A stretch of 64,000 nt of DNA from Aestuariirhabdus haliotis (GCF_023509475.1 NZ_JAKSDZ010000007.1:55969-119968), one strand, 5' to 3'. Shown: positions 27,062 through 35,963, counted from the stretch's first letter. Notes: generated by a model not told the origin, from the sequence alone. Numbers and translations are program-made.

Positions 27062-27382
27062 TTATTCTATTAGAGGCAAACTTTCTGTGATCCATACCAA
27101 TTGATGAAGGTCCAACCGTGGCTCAGACTCAATTCGATAGATTCGACCATCGATATGTATTTCATCGCCTCGGCTAGGTGTTGCAACTTCCGACACTCGA
27201 AACTCCAATTGCGGGTCCTCCGCATGCAAGTGGCCATCACCCAATTCAAATAGCTGCTCTGGGCGACGCGCAATTACGCGAATTTCTTGAGCACCTGAAA
27301 GAGGTTTAAGATAAGTTGCCATTCGCCCAAGATGAGAAAATTGACTATCAATAGCCTTTTTAAAGCGATCGTTAACGTTCAT
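27062..27382 (-). CDS. Head-tail joining protein (lambda gpFII-like)
   Basis: A 106-residue protein beginning at ATG 27382 (NVNDRFKKAIDSQFS). Its beta-rich remainder contains RVIARRPEQLFELGDGHLH, followed by a GDEIHIDGRIYRIESEP block typical of lambda gpFII-type attachment proteins. It overlaps the preceding gene by 11 bp and completes the head side of the connector. Confidence 0.75.
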   Translation of the reverse strand: MNVNDRFKKAIDSQFSHLGRMATYLKPLSGAQEIRVIARRPEQLFELGDGHLHAEDPQLEFRVSEVATPSRGDEIHIDGRIYRIESEPRLDLHQLVWITESLPLIE

Positions 27383-27704
27383 CACGAGTAAGACACTGAT
27401 ACGCATCCCATGCCTTATCTCGATTAGACCTTGAAATATCTTGGCCTAGAATCTCTTCAATGGCTTTTACCAAAGGCTTGCCATCTTTACCAAAAGCATC
27501 AGGTTTTAGATCATCAATGGCATCCATAATCGCATCGATCAAATCAGTGGATTTTGAACTCTTCGAGGGTTCCTGAATGGAGAACCCTCTCGAAACCAAA
27601 TACTCAGCTTCCTCATTGGGTAAGTTTACGGGCGTACCAGGAGCGACATATTCATAAGCACCTGGCTGACCAATTCGCAGCGTTATCGTTGTGGTTATTT
27701 TCAT
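27372..27704 (-). CDS. Hypothetical head-region protein (lambda gpFI position)
   Basis: A 110-residue acidic protein. Its N-terminal strand-rich part (LRIGQPGAYEYVAPGTPVNL, then EEAEYLVSRGFSIQ) resembles small phage proteins with a mu-gp36-like segment, and its C-terminal part is helical (VKAIEEILGQDISRSNRDKA). It occupies the position of lambda FI, between capsid and FII, but I cannot confirm homology. It is translationally coupled to the 25-codon ORF upstream by an ATGA overlap. Confidence 0.6.
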   Translation of the reverse strand: MKITTTITLRIGQPGAYEYVAPGTPVNLPNEEAEYLVSRGFSIQEPSKSSKSTDLIDAIMDAIDDLKPDAFGKDGKPLVKAIEEILGQDISRSNRDKAWDAYQCLTRDER

Positions 27705-27778
27705 GCAGCACCTCCATGTGCTGCACCCTGATGGGCAGCCTTCGGCTGTGCAAATTTATTTCCAGAAAAATTTGTCAT
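27701..27778 (-). CDS. 25-residue small ORF downstream of the major capsid gene
   Basis: The ATG at 27778 is preceded by a perfect AGGAGG with a 4-nt spacer, the strongest ribosome site in this block. It is followed by 25 codons ending in TGA that overlap the ATG of the next gene. The peptide starts MTNFSGNKFAQPKAA and ends with His/Gly/Ala-rich repeats (HQGAAHGGAA). It may be a leader that delivers ribosomes to the next gene, a tiny virion protein or a minor capsid accessory. Coding is inferred from the ribosome site and the ATGA coupling. Confidence 0.55.
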   Translation of the reverse strand: MTNFSGNKFAQPKAAHQGAAHGGAA

Positions 27779-27786
27779 GTTGCCTC

Positions 27787-28818
27787 CTAACGAACCGTCG
27801 CACAAAATGTGGCGTTAGGGCGGTAAGGCACAATCAACGGGGCCGACTGCATCAGCAACCAACGTACTGCCGGATCTTCCTCCAACCATGATTTGGTGAA
27901 GTAGCGGCTTGCCCGATAGTTGGCTTTTTCATCTTGAATGACGCCATAGCACCGGGTACCTTCCAGTAAGCCTTGGCTGGCAAGTAGTACCGTATATTCC
28001 GGCAGCATATTTCTGGAAACACCATCATCATCGACGTAGGCGTCGTTATAGACCCAGAAATCAAAATCACCCACTGAACCTACATAACGTGCTTTATCGT
28101 TACCTTGCCCTCGGAGGATTGGGTCGACTATTAATGTACTGGAGGTTCCACGACGGAGTTCAAGCAAACGCTCAACTTTGGGATCAGCCTTAAAGACTCG
28201 CCATGCCAAAGGGTCCATAACAACTGTACGAGCGGCGGCACCCGATTTGATTTGTACTAAGCCCGCCCAGTCTTCAATGTCATCTAACACTTTAACATCA
28301 GGTTCACCCCACCGAGTCGCGCCTGTCAGTGCCTGAGTCAGTGCTGGATCACGCTGAAAATCAATAATCTGTGTTGGGTAGTCTTCACCGGTTACTGTAA
28401 TTTTTCCGGTTCGTAACGCTTCGGCCGCCATCACTTCTTCGCGGCGAGTCAGGTTTTCTAATTGATTCGTTAACGCACGATTTAATGCAGCCTCTCGGCG
28501 GTCCATGGGCTTTAAATTCCCCCCAATGGTTTCGCCAATCAAACGCTTCAGTGGAGCACTAGGGTCAAAGCGACGCTTATCTTTCACGTAGGCAGGCTTA
28601 AAGCTGCGTGTTTCAAACCCTTCCGCAGCAATGACCTTACCCTGAACGAGCGGTGATACAAATGGCACTAATCGCGGTTTAGATTTATCAATATCGAAGT
28701 GAATTTCTTCACTATCTTCTGTTTGAATAGAACCGAAAAATGTATCCAGCAAAAAGGATGCTGGACGATCCAAGTGCTCGACGACTCGGTTAAGCACATG
28801 AGTTGAAAATATATCCAT
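27787..28818 (-). CDS. E: Major capsid protein (lambda gpE family)
   Basis: A 343-residue HK97-fold capsid protein of the lambda E type. Family blocks include HLDRPASFLLDTFFGSIQTE, LVPFVSPLVQGKVI and RRFDPSAPLKRL. The length equals lambda gpE (341). It is preceded by decoration protein D and protease/scaffold genes, the lambda order. The same letter names the tail chaperone gene in P2, reflecting the mosaic origin. Confidence 0.93.
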   Translation of the reverse strand: MDIFSTHVLNRVVEHLDRPASFLLDTFFGSIQTEDSEEIHFDIDKSKPRLVPFVSPLVQGKVIAAEGFETRSFKPAYVKDKRRFDPSAPLKRLIGETIGGNLKPMDRREAALNRALTNQLENLTRREEVMAAEALRTGKITVTGEDYPTQIIDFQRDPALTQALTGATRWGEPDVKVLDDIEDWAGLVQIKSGAAARTVVMDPLAWRVFKADPKVERLLELRRGTSSTLIVDPILRGQGNDKARYVGSVGDFDFWVYNDAYVDDDGVSRNMLPEYTVLLASQGLLEGTRCYGVIQDEKANYRASRYFTKSWLEEDPAVRWLLMQSAPLIVPYRPNATFCATVR

Positions 28819-28837
28819 GAGAATATCCTATTGCTGG

Positions 28838-29221
28838 TTAAGCTTGATTGTTTCGTAGAAAAATTGATCGCTCTCGAAAAGCGATCGAAATAGACGCTAT
28901 TGAATGGCCCGGACCAAACGTGAGAGCTGCCGCATTAAATTCGCCCGCTAAATACACATGGGCCTGTGTATCGCCAGCGGAGGCATCCACCGCCTCGACC
29001 AGCAAGGCATCCGGTTCTTCTGATCCATCATTTGCTCCTGCGTCACTCAATAAATAGGCTCCACTAGCTGCAACCCTGCCTAACACAGCACCAGCAGGTA
29101 ATGAGGCACCGCCAGTAATCGTGACAACTCGAGTAATTCGCGGAAATTCACCTGCAATTAGATTGTCGGGCGCATAGCTCCCTTGATCGTTAAATCCTTC
29201 TGCAATCCCAGGCATGCTCAT
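28838..29221 (-). CDS. D: Head decoration protein (lambda gpD family)
   Basis: A 127-residue HDPD-type trimeric decoration protein that stabilises the expanded capsid. Blocks APDNLIAGEFPRITRVVTIT and LPAGAVLGRV are typical. The start overlaps the protease stop (ATGA); a second ATG two codons later is also possible. Confidence 0.9.
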   Translation of the reverse strand: MSMPGIAEGFNDQGSYAPDNLIAGEFPRITRVVTITGGASLPAGAVLGRVAASGAYLLSDAGANDGSEEPDALLVEAVDASAGDTQAHVYLAGEFNAAALTFGPGHSIASISIAFRERSIFLRNNQA

Positions 29222-29664
29222 ACCGCACCCCCTTGTGAAAACTTAGCGATCCGCTTCGCCACTGCATCGGCATCATCACCTTCCTGTTCTGGAGCATCTG
29301 GCTCAATGGCAGGGTTGCCCACTGAGGCCATGACCTGTTCAAAACCTGTATTGGAAACTGGAGCCGATGCTTCGGCTTTTACCGGTGAAGCATCTAGCGT
29401 TGCCAGCGCCATATCAGCGCTCATATCCGTAGAAAATGCCAGGTGCTGAGCTAACTGTTCACGGCCCTTTGCAGTCTCAGAAGATATGATGGTGCCAATA
29501 CGTTCACGTTCTTTTTTAACGCTTTGCTCGGATGCTTCATCATTCGTTGAGGCTATAGTTTCGGTTTGAATGGCTTCAACCAACTGCGGATAGTCGGCTT
29601 TTAATGATTCCAGACTAAGGACTTGCCCTTCAGAAGCCTCAGTCTTGTGGTTTTTGTCAGTCAT
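29218..29664 (-). CDS. Nested scaffold protein (lambda Nu3-like), internal start in the protease gene
   Basis: An internal in-frame ATG at 29664 has AGGA 7 nt upstream and opens exactly where the S49 protease domain ends. The product would be the 148-residue C-terminal part, highly charged and helical (TDKNHKTEASEGQVLSLESL onwards), which is what a scaffold looks like. Lambda makes Nu3 from the C gene in the same way. Seen: ribosome site and domain boundary. Inferred: use as a separate scaffold. Confidence 0.65.
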   Translation of the reverse strand: MTDKNHKTEASEGQVLSLESLKADYPQLVEAIQTETIASTNDEASEQSVKKERERIGTIISSETAKGREQLAQHLAFSTDMSADMALATLDASPVKAEASAPVSNTGFEQVMASVGNPAIEPDAPEQEGDDADAVAKRIAKFSQGGAV

Positions 29665-30510
29665 CGTGCTGTCCTCAAGTGCTAGAAAAGAAGAACCCCG
29701 CAACTTGGCGGGGTTCTGATTGTTTGAATGTTCATTGATAATTCGTTCCAGGCTTCCGATATCATCGGCCAGTCCTGAGTTGATGGCGTTCTTGCCAATA
29801 AAGACATCACCGCCACCGAAGTCTTTGATAACCGTTGGCGGGTCGACACCACGATGCTTTGCAATGGATTCAATAAATACCGTCGCTAAATCATCGATAC
29901 GTGATTGCAGTCGTGATTTTCCATCCTTACTACTTGGATCTAATCGTTTATAGGGGCTTTGGGATGACACGATCTCTAAGACGTTTTCATCTTTACTTCC
30001 TCGATAAACAGCTACCACACCAATGGACCCGAGCATGGACGTTTCTGAAGCAATAATTTGATCGCAAGCTGACGCAATCCAATACGCACCTGAAGCCGCA
30101 TCACCTGAGGCATAGGCAATGATTGGTTTTTTGCCACGAGCTTCGAAAATCATACTGGCAAATTCAGCGCAACCATTGACTTCGCCGCCCGGTGAATCGA
30201 TATCCAAAATAATGCTATGGACGTCTGGATTTTCTAAAGCACTGGTAAAGTCTTTCGCTAAGATTTCGTAACTGGATGCACCACTAATTGCAGTAAATAT
30301 ATTTGCGTAACGAAACAAAGGACCTACGACAGGAATAACCGCCGCACCTTCTCGAATCTCAGTTACGTAACTATTGTCTAACTCTCTACCGAGCTTCGCA
30401 GACACCACTTCGATGCTTTCGTTTTGGCGTGATGCAATCGTTAAAATATTATTAAGCGCAGCCTCGGTAATTGCCCATGGCTCACCAGCTGCATGATTCC
30501 AGAACTTCAT
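29218..30510 (-). CDS. C: Prohead protease, S49 (SppA/ClpP-like; lambda gpC)
   Basis: A 430-residue protein. The S49 protease domain occupies roughly residues 1-260, with ILDIDSPGGEV (oxyanion region), SGDAASGAYW (catalytic Ser near residue 140) and VFIGKNAINSG (catalytic Lys near 240). The C-terminal ~150 residues are the scaffold region. It processes portal and scaffold during prohead maturation. It overlaps the portal stop by 4 bp. Confidence 0.9.
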   Translation of the reverse strand: MKFWNHAAGEPWAITEAALNNILTIASRQNESIEVVSAKLGRELDNSYVTEIREGAAVIPVVGPLFRYANIFTAISGASSYEILAKDFTSALENPDVHSIILDIDSPGGEVNGCAEFASMIFEARGKKPIIAYASGDAASGAYWIASACDQIIASETSMLGSIGVVAVYRGSKDENVLEIVSSQSPYKRLDPSSKDGKSRLQSRIDDLATVFIESIAKHRGVDPPTVIKDFGGGDVFIGKNAINSGLADDIGSLERIINEHSNNQNPAKLRGSSFLALEDSTMTDKNHKTEASEGQVLSLESLKADYPQLVEAIQTETIASTNDEASEQSVKKERERIGTIISSETAKGREQLAQHLAFSTDMSADMALATLDASPVKAEASAPVSNTGFEQVMASVGNPAIEPDAPEQEGDDADAVAKRIAKFSQGGAV

Positions 30511-32018
30511 TGTTTTTCCTCTGCAGTCTGAGGAGCGTATTGAGACGTTTCAGTATTCAAACCTAGCTCTCTCATTTTTGTTTGTTCTCGAGCTCTTTGT
30601 TCGAGCACTTCTTCCCAATCTAAGCCTTGGGTGGCACATTCATCTTCAAGAGTTGAAAGACCAATCTCTAAACGTATCTTTGAAGCCTTGGCCTCTTTAA
30701 CAGGGTCAATCCAACCGCGCCCTGGACCAATCCATTTGCATCGACACCAAAGCGCTTTATTTTGATAAAAACCCGGCGCCTCAATCATGCCTTTGTTAAT
30801 AGCTTCCTCTAACCAGAGCTCATAAACAGGCTTCGCCCAATAAGTAGCTAGCCAATGACGTCGGCCAATAAAATATCGCCATGCTTCCATCAACGCTGCG
30901 CGTGCTGAGGAGTAATTGGTTTTCGAAAAATCCTTCATCAATAATTCGAAAGGTAAGTTCAACCCAGTTCCGATATGACGAAGGATGTTTTCTACAAAAC
31001 TGCTGTAAGCTGAATTAGGCCGACTGGGTGTAAAAGGCGCGACTTTATCTCCTGGAAATATAGGAATAACGGCACCACCTTGGAGTTTTACTTGCCACTC
31101 ATTTCGAGCAGCCATGTAATCCTCGCCAGACCCACCAAACATTTCACTAATTGATTCACCATCTAATGGCGTTTCGATAAAAGCAGCGATCATTGCGTTG
31201 ACAACGGCCGCTTGCATTTCGGAACGCTCGTAGTGATCAAGCATTTTAAATAACGGCATGATGCTACTAAAGATTGGTTTGCCTCTGCTCTGTCCGGTTC
31301 GCTCCTTGTCATGAACATGAATAACACGCTGGCGACCGAAACGAGTACGAGCTGAAATGCGCTCATAATCTTGAGCGTTATTGCTAACACCAAGAAGTTG
31401 ATCACCCGGATGCGTTTTGGCAATCCAGTAAGCTAATGGCGCACCATAAGAATCAACCTCGATACCAGCGCGAATATTGGCATCGTTGATTTGATCGTTT
31501 GGGTTTCCTAAACGGTCGGGCTCAATAAGCTGAATGGTTGTTGCAAAAGTCTGGTTTCTATTGGGGAGCCATAATGGCAACGCAAGTGCTTCACCATTGA
31601 TTAGTCCCGAGCGGAACATTTGGGTTGTTAAACCATTAAATGTCAGACTTTTTGAAGCATCACATTCAGTGGTGTCAGCCCAACTACGCCAAAGTGCTTC
31701 TGTTTTTCTCGACCAGCTATCTGCCCAGTCTTTGTCTTTTCCTAGTGCCTTGTAGTCAGGCAACGCTGATAGGCGCAAGCCAGTCCCAACGACATTATCC
31801 ACCAGCGTTTGAATTGCTCCTGAGGCTACTCCATGGTTTCTCGCCAGATCTCTAGAGCGTGAAACCAGTGTAGGCAGTTCATCGAGCAAATCTGAATCTG
31901 GTGAGCCAGCCATTGGGCGCCAGCTCGACATTTCTCTCGCAGACAATGAAGCAGCTCGATGAGCCGTATCAGATACTAGTGGTAAGCCATCAGGGCCTAA
32001 GATCATTTGATTGGTCAT
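30507..32018 (-). CDS. B: Portal protein (lambda gpB family)
   Basis: A 503-residue portal of the lambda type. Family features include VASGAIQTLVDNVVGTGLRL, VIHVHDKERTGQSRGKPIF and LPFELLMKDFSKTNYSSARA. It forms the dodecameric DNA gate in the capsid. It lies between gpW and the protease, as in lambda. Confidence 0.93.
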   Translation of the reverse strand: MTNQMILGPDGLPLVSDTAHRAASLSAREMSSWRPMAGSPDSDLLDELPTLVSRSRDLARNHGVASGAIQTLVDNVVGTGLRLSALPDYKALGKDKDWADSWSRKTEALWRSWADTTECDASKSLTFNGLTTQMFRSGLINGEALALPLWLPNRNQTFATTIQLIEPDRLGNPNDQINDANIRAGIEVDSYGAPLAYWIAKTHPGDQLLGVSNNAQDYERISARTRFGRQRVIHVHDKERTGQSRGKPIFSSIMPLFKMLDHYERSEMQAAVVNAMIAAFIETPLDGESISEMFGGSGEDYMAARNEWQVKLQGGAVIPIFPGDKVAPFTPSRPNSAYSSFVENILRHIGTGLNLPFELLMKDFSKTNYSSARAALMEAWRYFIGRRHWLATYWAKPVYELWLEEAINKGMIEAPGFYQNKALWCRCKWIGPGRGWIDPVKEAKASKIRLEIGLSTLEDECATQGLDWEEVLEQRAREQTKMRELGLNTETSQYAPQTAEEKQ

Positions 32019-32048
32019 AGCGCCTCAACTAGCATTTATATTGGGTAA

Positions 32049-32276
32049 TTAGAATTTCATAAACAAAGGGCCACGTCGCGCGCGCCCCTCTTTTGCTGCG
32101 ATCTCTGATTTAAGCTTCGCAATGTAAGCCGCCAGTTTATTGATATCTGTTTGCGCATAAGTGGTAGCACCATAACCGCCAACAGACACCGTCACTTCAA
32201 GTTCACCGATCATCAAGCGGTGCAGTGCAGATTCAGCATCAATGAGTCGCTGCCGCAGTATTGTTAAATCATTCAT
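32049..32276 (-). CDS. W: Head completion protein gpW
   Basis: A 75-residue protein starting at ATG 32276. MNDLTILRQRLIDAESALHR plus VSVGGYGATTYAQTDINKL is the gpW family pattern. It stabilises packaged DNA and binds the portal. The open frame extends further upstream, but only by overlapping the terminase gene. Position between terminase and portal is as in lambda. Confidence 0.88.
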   Translation of the reverse strand: MNDLTILRQRLIDAESALHRLMIGELEVTVSVGGYGATTYAQTDINKLAAYIAKLKSEIAAKEGRARRGPLFMKF

Positions 32277-32283
32277 AAACACC

Positions 32284-34350
32284 TTAGAGGTAAGGATCAT
32301 CTGCAACGACAGACGATCGTTGTCGAAATGCTTTAGTTGTTTTCTTTGCAATTGGTTGAGCGCTTTCGCTTTGGACTGGTGTGCTTTGTTTTACTTCACC
32401 CAGCGCATTTTCTAATCGCTTCCACTGCAACTCTTTAAATCGATCAAGACCATAAATACTTGCAGCTGCTCGTGCATACACACGGCAATCCAAAGCCTCA
32501 TTATTTCGAGTCGGGTCTTTTTCCCATGTGGCTTTTGGGAAGCCTTTGTGTAAACGGATAATGCGTCGCTCAGCGGTGAGCTGTTTGAAGTACTCCTCTC
32601 CATACAGGGGAAAGTGGCAAGTCCCTGGTGAAAATAATTCACCCGAATCCCGCTCCTCATCGGTAGGCCTCGGTAGTTTGAGCCAACGGTAAAGTTCAAC
32701 TTTGGCAACTGGACCACTGACATTCCAAACCCTCAACCCTCGGCGTTTACCACCGGCATCAGCTTTTGAGACATTCTGGATTAATGCAGTTTCTGTATCT
32801 CGTCCCTTTATGGCAACGACACTTCTTGGCTGTGATGCTCGTGCGCCTGCGCCACCCCAGACTGCCTGAGGATAATTGCGTACCCACCCATAAACATCCT
32901 GAGTGGCGTAACCAGAATCAACGCACATCACACGAATGGGCAGCGAGCTTCCTAAAGCGTGAGGCCAATCTTTACTAAGCACTTGATCGAGTTTTTTCCA
33001 TACATCAGGTAGAGCGGTATCACCGTCTAAGACTAAGTAGTCGATTGACCATGATTCTTTGCTTCTTCCCCATGCGACGATTTCACATTCCAAGCGGTCA
33101 CGCTGAACGTCAACACCGGCCGTTAAAAACAAACCTCCGTCAGGAACAACACCAATGGAGTAAGACTCTCGTCGCTCATATAAACGCTCCCATTCTGGCG
33201 CCTCGAATTCTTCTTCATAAGATTCACCAAGAACAGTGTTGACGAAGCCTTTCATCAAGTCTGGATTTTGTTGCGCACCTTCAAATATTCTTGCAGCGTC
33301 TTCCCATGAAAACCAACCGACAGGACTATAGAGTGACGACAAGTGATAGCCTTGAGTTTGACCATCACCTTCAGCTGTTGCCTGCCAGTAGCCTTGATTT
33401 AGCATCTCGGTTTTTTGATGTTCACTAATTAAATAATCACAATCCTCACAACAATACTTCGCATTTTCAGGCTTACCTTCTTCCCATCGTAATTGAGAAA
33501 ACCGCAAAGGCTGTGAATGTCCACAGAAAGGACAAGGCACATAAAAATAGCGTTGATCTGAGTTTTCAAATTCTCGCTGAATACGCGATGTGCTTTTGAT
33601 TGTCGGTGTACTCACCAGTAACACCTTGCGTCGGCGTGCAAAGGTCGCACTTCGACGTTCAGCCAGCAAAATAGGATCGCCTTCACCTTCAACATCGCCA
33701 GGATATCCATCCACCTCATCCATAAACAGATAACGAGCAGGCATAGATCGCAGGCCGACAGCACTGTTTGCGCCAGTCATGACCAATACGCCGCCTGGAA
33801 ACTCTTTTGAGAGCACCGTATTACCTGAGTCTCTGCTGCGCGCAGGCGCAACACGCGCCCTTAGCTCTGGCACATCTTCAAGTTGTGGGTCGATACGCTG
33901 ACGGGAATTACGCTTTGCCATTTCAACGGTTGGCGAAACTGCCATCATCGGGCCGGGAGCCATATGGATGACATATCCGATCCAGTTATTGCCAGCCTCT
34001 GTACCACCAACCTGCGCGCCTTTCATAAACACAACGCGCTGTACAGGCGAAGATACTGACAAACAATCCATAATTTCTTGTAGATAAGGCGTTCGTTGAG
34101 TACGCCAGCGGCCTGGCTCAGCAGCCGATTTGGGGGATAGCACACGAAACTGGTCAGCCCATTCAGACACCAATAACATGGGATCTGGTTTTAAACCTTC
34201 ATTCCAGGCTTTTTCGAGCTCTATTACCCCATCGTAGAATTCAGTACCACCGTTCCTCGTCATCCCTGACGCCACGGCATTAGAACGTCCGTGTTCGTCA
34301 ATCGACCTTTGGCTGGATGTCGCTAAGCTCGGATAAGTGCTGTCTGACAT
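32284..34350 (-). CDS. A: Terminase large subunit (GpA family)
   Basis: A 688-residue packaging motor/nuclease of the lambda gpA type. Blocks include VVFMKGAQVGGTEAGNNWIG (ATPase region), RYLFMDEVDGYP (Walker B), KVLLVSTPTIK, and Cys pairs CPFCGH and CCEDCDY forming a Zn-ribbon typical of the family. I start it at ATG 34350, where GGAG lies 4 nt upstream; it overlaps the small subunit by ~53 bp, as is usual. Confidence 0.92.
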   Translation of the reverse strand: MSDSTYPSLATSSQRSIDEHGRSNAVASGMTRNGGTEFYDGVIELEKAWNEGLKPDPMLLVSEWADQFRVLSPKSAAEPGRWRTQRTPYLQEIMDCLSVSSPVQRVVFMKGAQVGGTEAGNNWIGYVIHMAPGPMMAVSPTVEMAKRNSRQRIDPQLEDVPELRARVAPARSRDSGNTVLSKEFPGGVLVMTGANSAVGLRSMPARYLFMDEVDGYPGDVEGEGDPILLAERRSATFARRRKVLLVSTPTIKSTSRIQREFENSDQRYFYVPCPFCGHSQPLRFSQLRWEEGKPENAKYCCEDCDYLISEHQKTEMLNQGYWQATAEGDGQTQGYHLSSLYSPVGWFSWEDAARIFEGAQQNPDLMKGFVNTVLGESYEEEFEAPEWERLYERRESYSIGVVPDGGLFLTAGVDVQRDRLECEIVAWGRSKESWSIDYLVLDGDTALPDVWKKLDQVLSKDWPHALGSSLPIRVMCVDSGYATQDVYGWVRNYPQAVWGGAGARASQPRSVVAIKGRDTETALIQNVSKADAGGKRRGLRVWNVSGPVAKVELYRWLKLPRPTDEERDSGELFSPGTCHFPLYGEEYFKQLTAERRIIRLHKGFPKATWEKDPTRNNEALDCRVYARAAASIYGLDRFKELQWKRLENALGEVKQSTPVQSESAQPIAKKTTKAFRQRSSVVADDPYL

Positions 34351-34840
34351 AAGACTCCAACATGACATGCATCTTGTGCGGGTCAACCTCCAGTTCTGCG
34401 GCCATTTGGGCAGATATTCTTGCTGGCCAACTTAGCCAAGCGTCGCGCTCGGCTCTTGCAATACGAAACACATGAGCGATCGCTTTAGCGCGATCCACAA
34501 GCTCATTTTTTAGTTGCTGTAATTTGATTCTATTGGTCTGTGCTTTTAGGACTTCATTGGCTGTTCGGGCTTGCATATAGGTGGTGCCACCACCGGTATT
34601 GCCACTTTCACTCAGGGTGTCGGCGACTGCATCAAGCGCAGCCTTGGGTACTGCTTTAGTTGCACCTGACGATTTACGCTGTTGGGCGCGATCTGTGTTG
34701 CGATCCCACTGCTTGTCGACTTTGTCTATATCAATAGTGCCATCAGTCTCAGCCTGAATACGGCCAGACTTAATCGCTTTGCGCACAGCCGTATCTGAGA
34801 CCCCTCGATGTTTGGCATAAGCCCGCAGTGATACACCCAT
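34298..34840 (-). CDS. Terminase small subunit (Nu1-like)
   Basis: A 180-residue protein with an N-terminal winged-helix DNA-binding domain (SLRAYAKHRGVSDTAVRKAI), a hydrophilic linker and a C-terminal helical segment that should bind the large subunit. It recognises the packaging site. It is the first gene of the head operon on this strand; three opposite-strand genes separate it from the ParB-methylase gene. Confidence 0.88.
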   Translation of the reverse strand: MGVSLRAYAKHRGVSDTAVRKAIKSGRIQAETDGTIDIDKVDKQWDRNTDRAQQRKSSGATKAVPKAALDAVADTLSESGNTGGGTTYMQARTANEVLKAQTNRIKLQQLKNELVDRAKAIAHVFRIARAERDAWLSWPARISAQMAAELEVDPHKMHVMLESYVRQHLSELSDIQPKVD

Positions 34841-34946
34841 CTTTTAACCTGTTGTTTTTAGTCGAATTAATAAGCACAAATGAGTTGATAAGACCGCTGA
34901 ATGAAGCGTTCATGTGCTTAACAAAACAGCACTTGGAGGCAACAAA

Positions 34947-35159
34947 ATGGCCCAAAAACAAAATGCATTAGACGCTTTTTTAGCTCGAAAATCTGAAATC
35001 GACACAGCCCTTGAGCGCTTACAAGCACTCAGCAATGACCACTTCAACGCTCACCCCGATGAAATCAACTGGGGGCACGTTGGCGACCTGGGCCACTACG
35101 CAGAACTCCTCAAACAAATCACCGACTCAGCCTTTAACGAAGGCGAACATGCCGAATAA
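34947..35159 (+). CDS. Small hypothetical protein, first of three opposite-strand genes
   Basis: A 70-residue acidic protein starting at ATG 34947 with GGAGG 7 nt upstream. It begins AQKQNALDAFLARKSEIDTA and has a later NWGHVGDLGHYAELL block. Similar short proteins are common in conjugative elements beside DUF3489 genes; function unknown. It runs against the late operon and is followed 10 bp later by the DUF3489 gene, so it probably has its own promoter in the 106-bp gap to TerS. Confidence 0.7.
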   Translation: MAQKQNALDAFLARKSEIDTALERLQALSNDHFNAHPDEINWGHVGDLGHYAELLKQITDSAFNEGEHAE

Positions 35160-35169
35160 GGAGCACATC

Positions 35170-35625
35170 ATGACCAAACTCACCGATACCCAAGTCACCA
35201 TCCTTGAAGCCGCCAGCAAGCGGCTCGACAACAACATCGAGCCATTACCCAGTAACATCAACGCGGGTATTAAGCCTCGGGTTATCCAAGGTTTATTGAA
35301 GCGAGAGCTCATTACTCAGTTTGAAAATGGCTACATCATTGGTGCCAAAGGCTTTGACGCCATAGGCCTACCAGCGCCCACAAAAACGGAACCTAGCCAA
35401 CCCGTCACTCTACGTGAGGGAACTAAGCAAGCCCGAATGATCGCGCTAATGCAGCGCCCAGAAGGCGCCAGCATCGAAGAAATTTGTACGGAGACTAGCT
35501 GGCAAAAACACACCGTTCGAGGCGTGTTTTCAAATACCCTTAAAAAACGGTTGGGCCTAACGGTCACCTCATACAAAGATGATGACCAACAACGCCGGTA
35601 CCATATTCAAGGAGATGCCCAATGA
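35170..35625 (+). CDS. DUF3489 domain protein
   Basis: A 151-residue protein starting at ATG 35170 with AGGAG 6 nt upstream. The N-terminal part looks winged-helix-like (TDTQVTILEAASKRLDNN). The C-terminal part is the DUF3489 block (GTKQARMIALMQRPEGASIE, then WQKHTVRGVFSNTLKK), itself HTH-like. Such proteins occur in phages, plasmids and islands; a regulatory role is likely but untested. It overlaps the next gene by 4 bp. Confidence 0.8.
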   Translation: MTKLTDTQVTILEAASKRLDNNIEPLPSNINAGIKPRVIQGLLKRELITQFENGYIIGAKGFDAIGLPAPTKTEPSQPVTLREGTKQARMIALMQRPEGASIEEICTETSWQKHTVRGVFSNTLKKRLGLTVTSYKDDDQQRRYHIQGDAQ

Positions 35626-35963
35626 GCACTCGCTGCTTTATTGCCATGACAAAAGACGAGGTGACTTATCAATCCATTTATTGCCATCACGATGGATACG
35701 ACACCGACAATGGCGTTGGTCCAACGCTAAGACAACATCATAACAGTGAATATCACGCCGAGAGTTTGATAGCTCTTGGAGATATTTCCTTTGTGCAGGG
35801 CGAAACAGTTTGTGCTTACCACCGGGATCGCGGTGATTCCTGGGATCAAACCCAACCCAGAATCACTCGCAGCCAACCAGAGCTATTTGCATTGGCAAAG
35901 GCATGCGATGCGCAATATCTCTACCTATTTAAACAAGGTGAATGGCACTGTTTTAAGCTTTAA
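35622..35963 (+). CDS. Hypothetical phage/plasmid protein
   Basis: A 113-residue protein with an N-terminal STRCFIAMTKDEVTYQSIYC stretch and HHDGYDTDNGVGPTL. I recognise this as a recurring accessory protein next to DUF3489 genes, but no function is known to me. It ends 4 bp inside the converging ParB-methylase gene. Confidence 0.7.
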   Translation: MSTRCFIAMTKDEVTYQSIYCHHDGYDTDNGVGPTLRQHHNSEYHAESLIALGDISFVQGETVCAYHRDRGDSWDQTQPRITRSQPELFALAKACDAQYLYLFKQGEWHCFKL

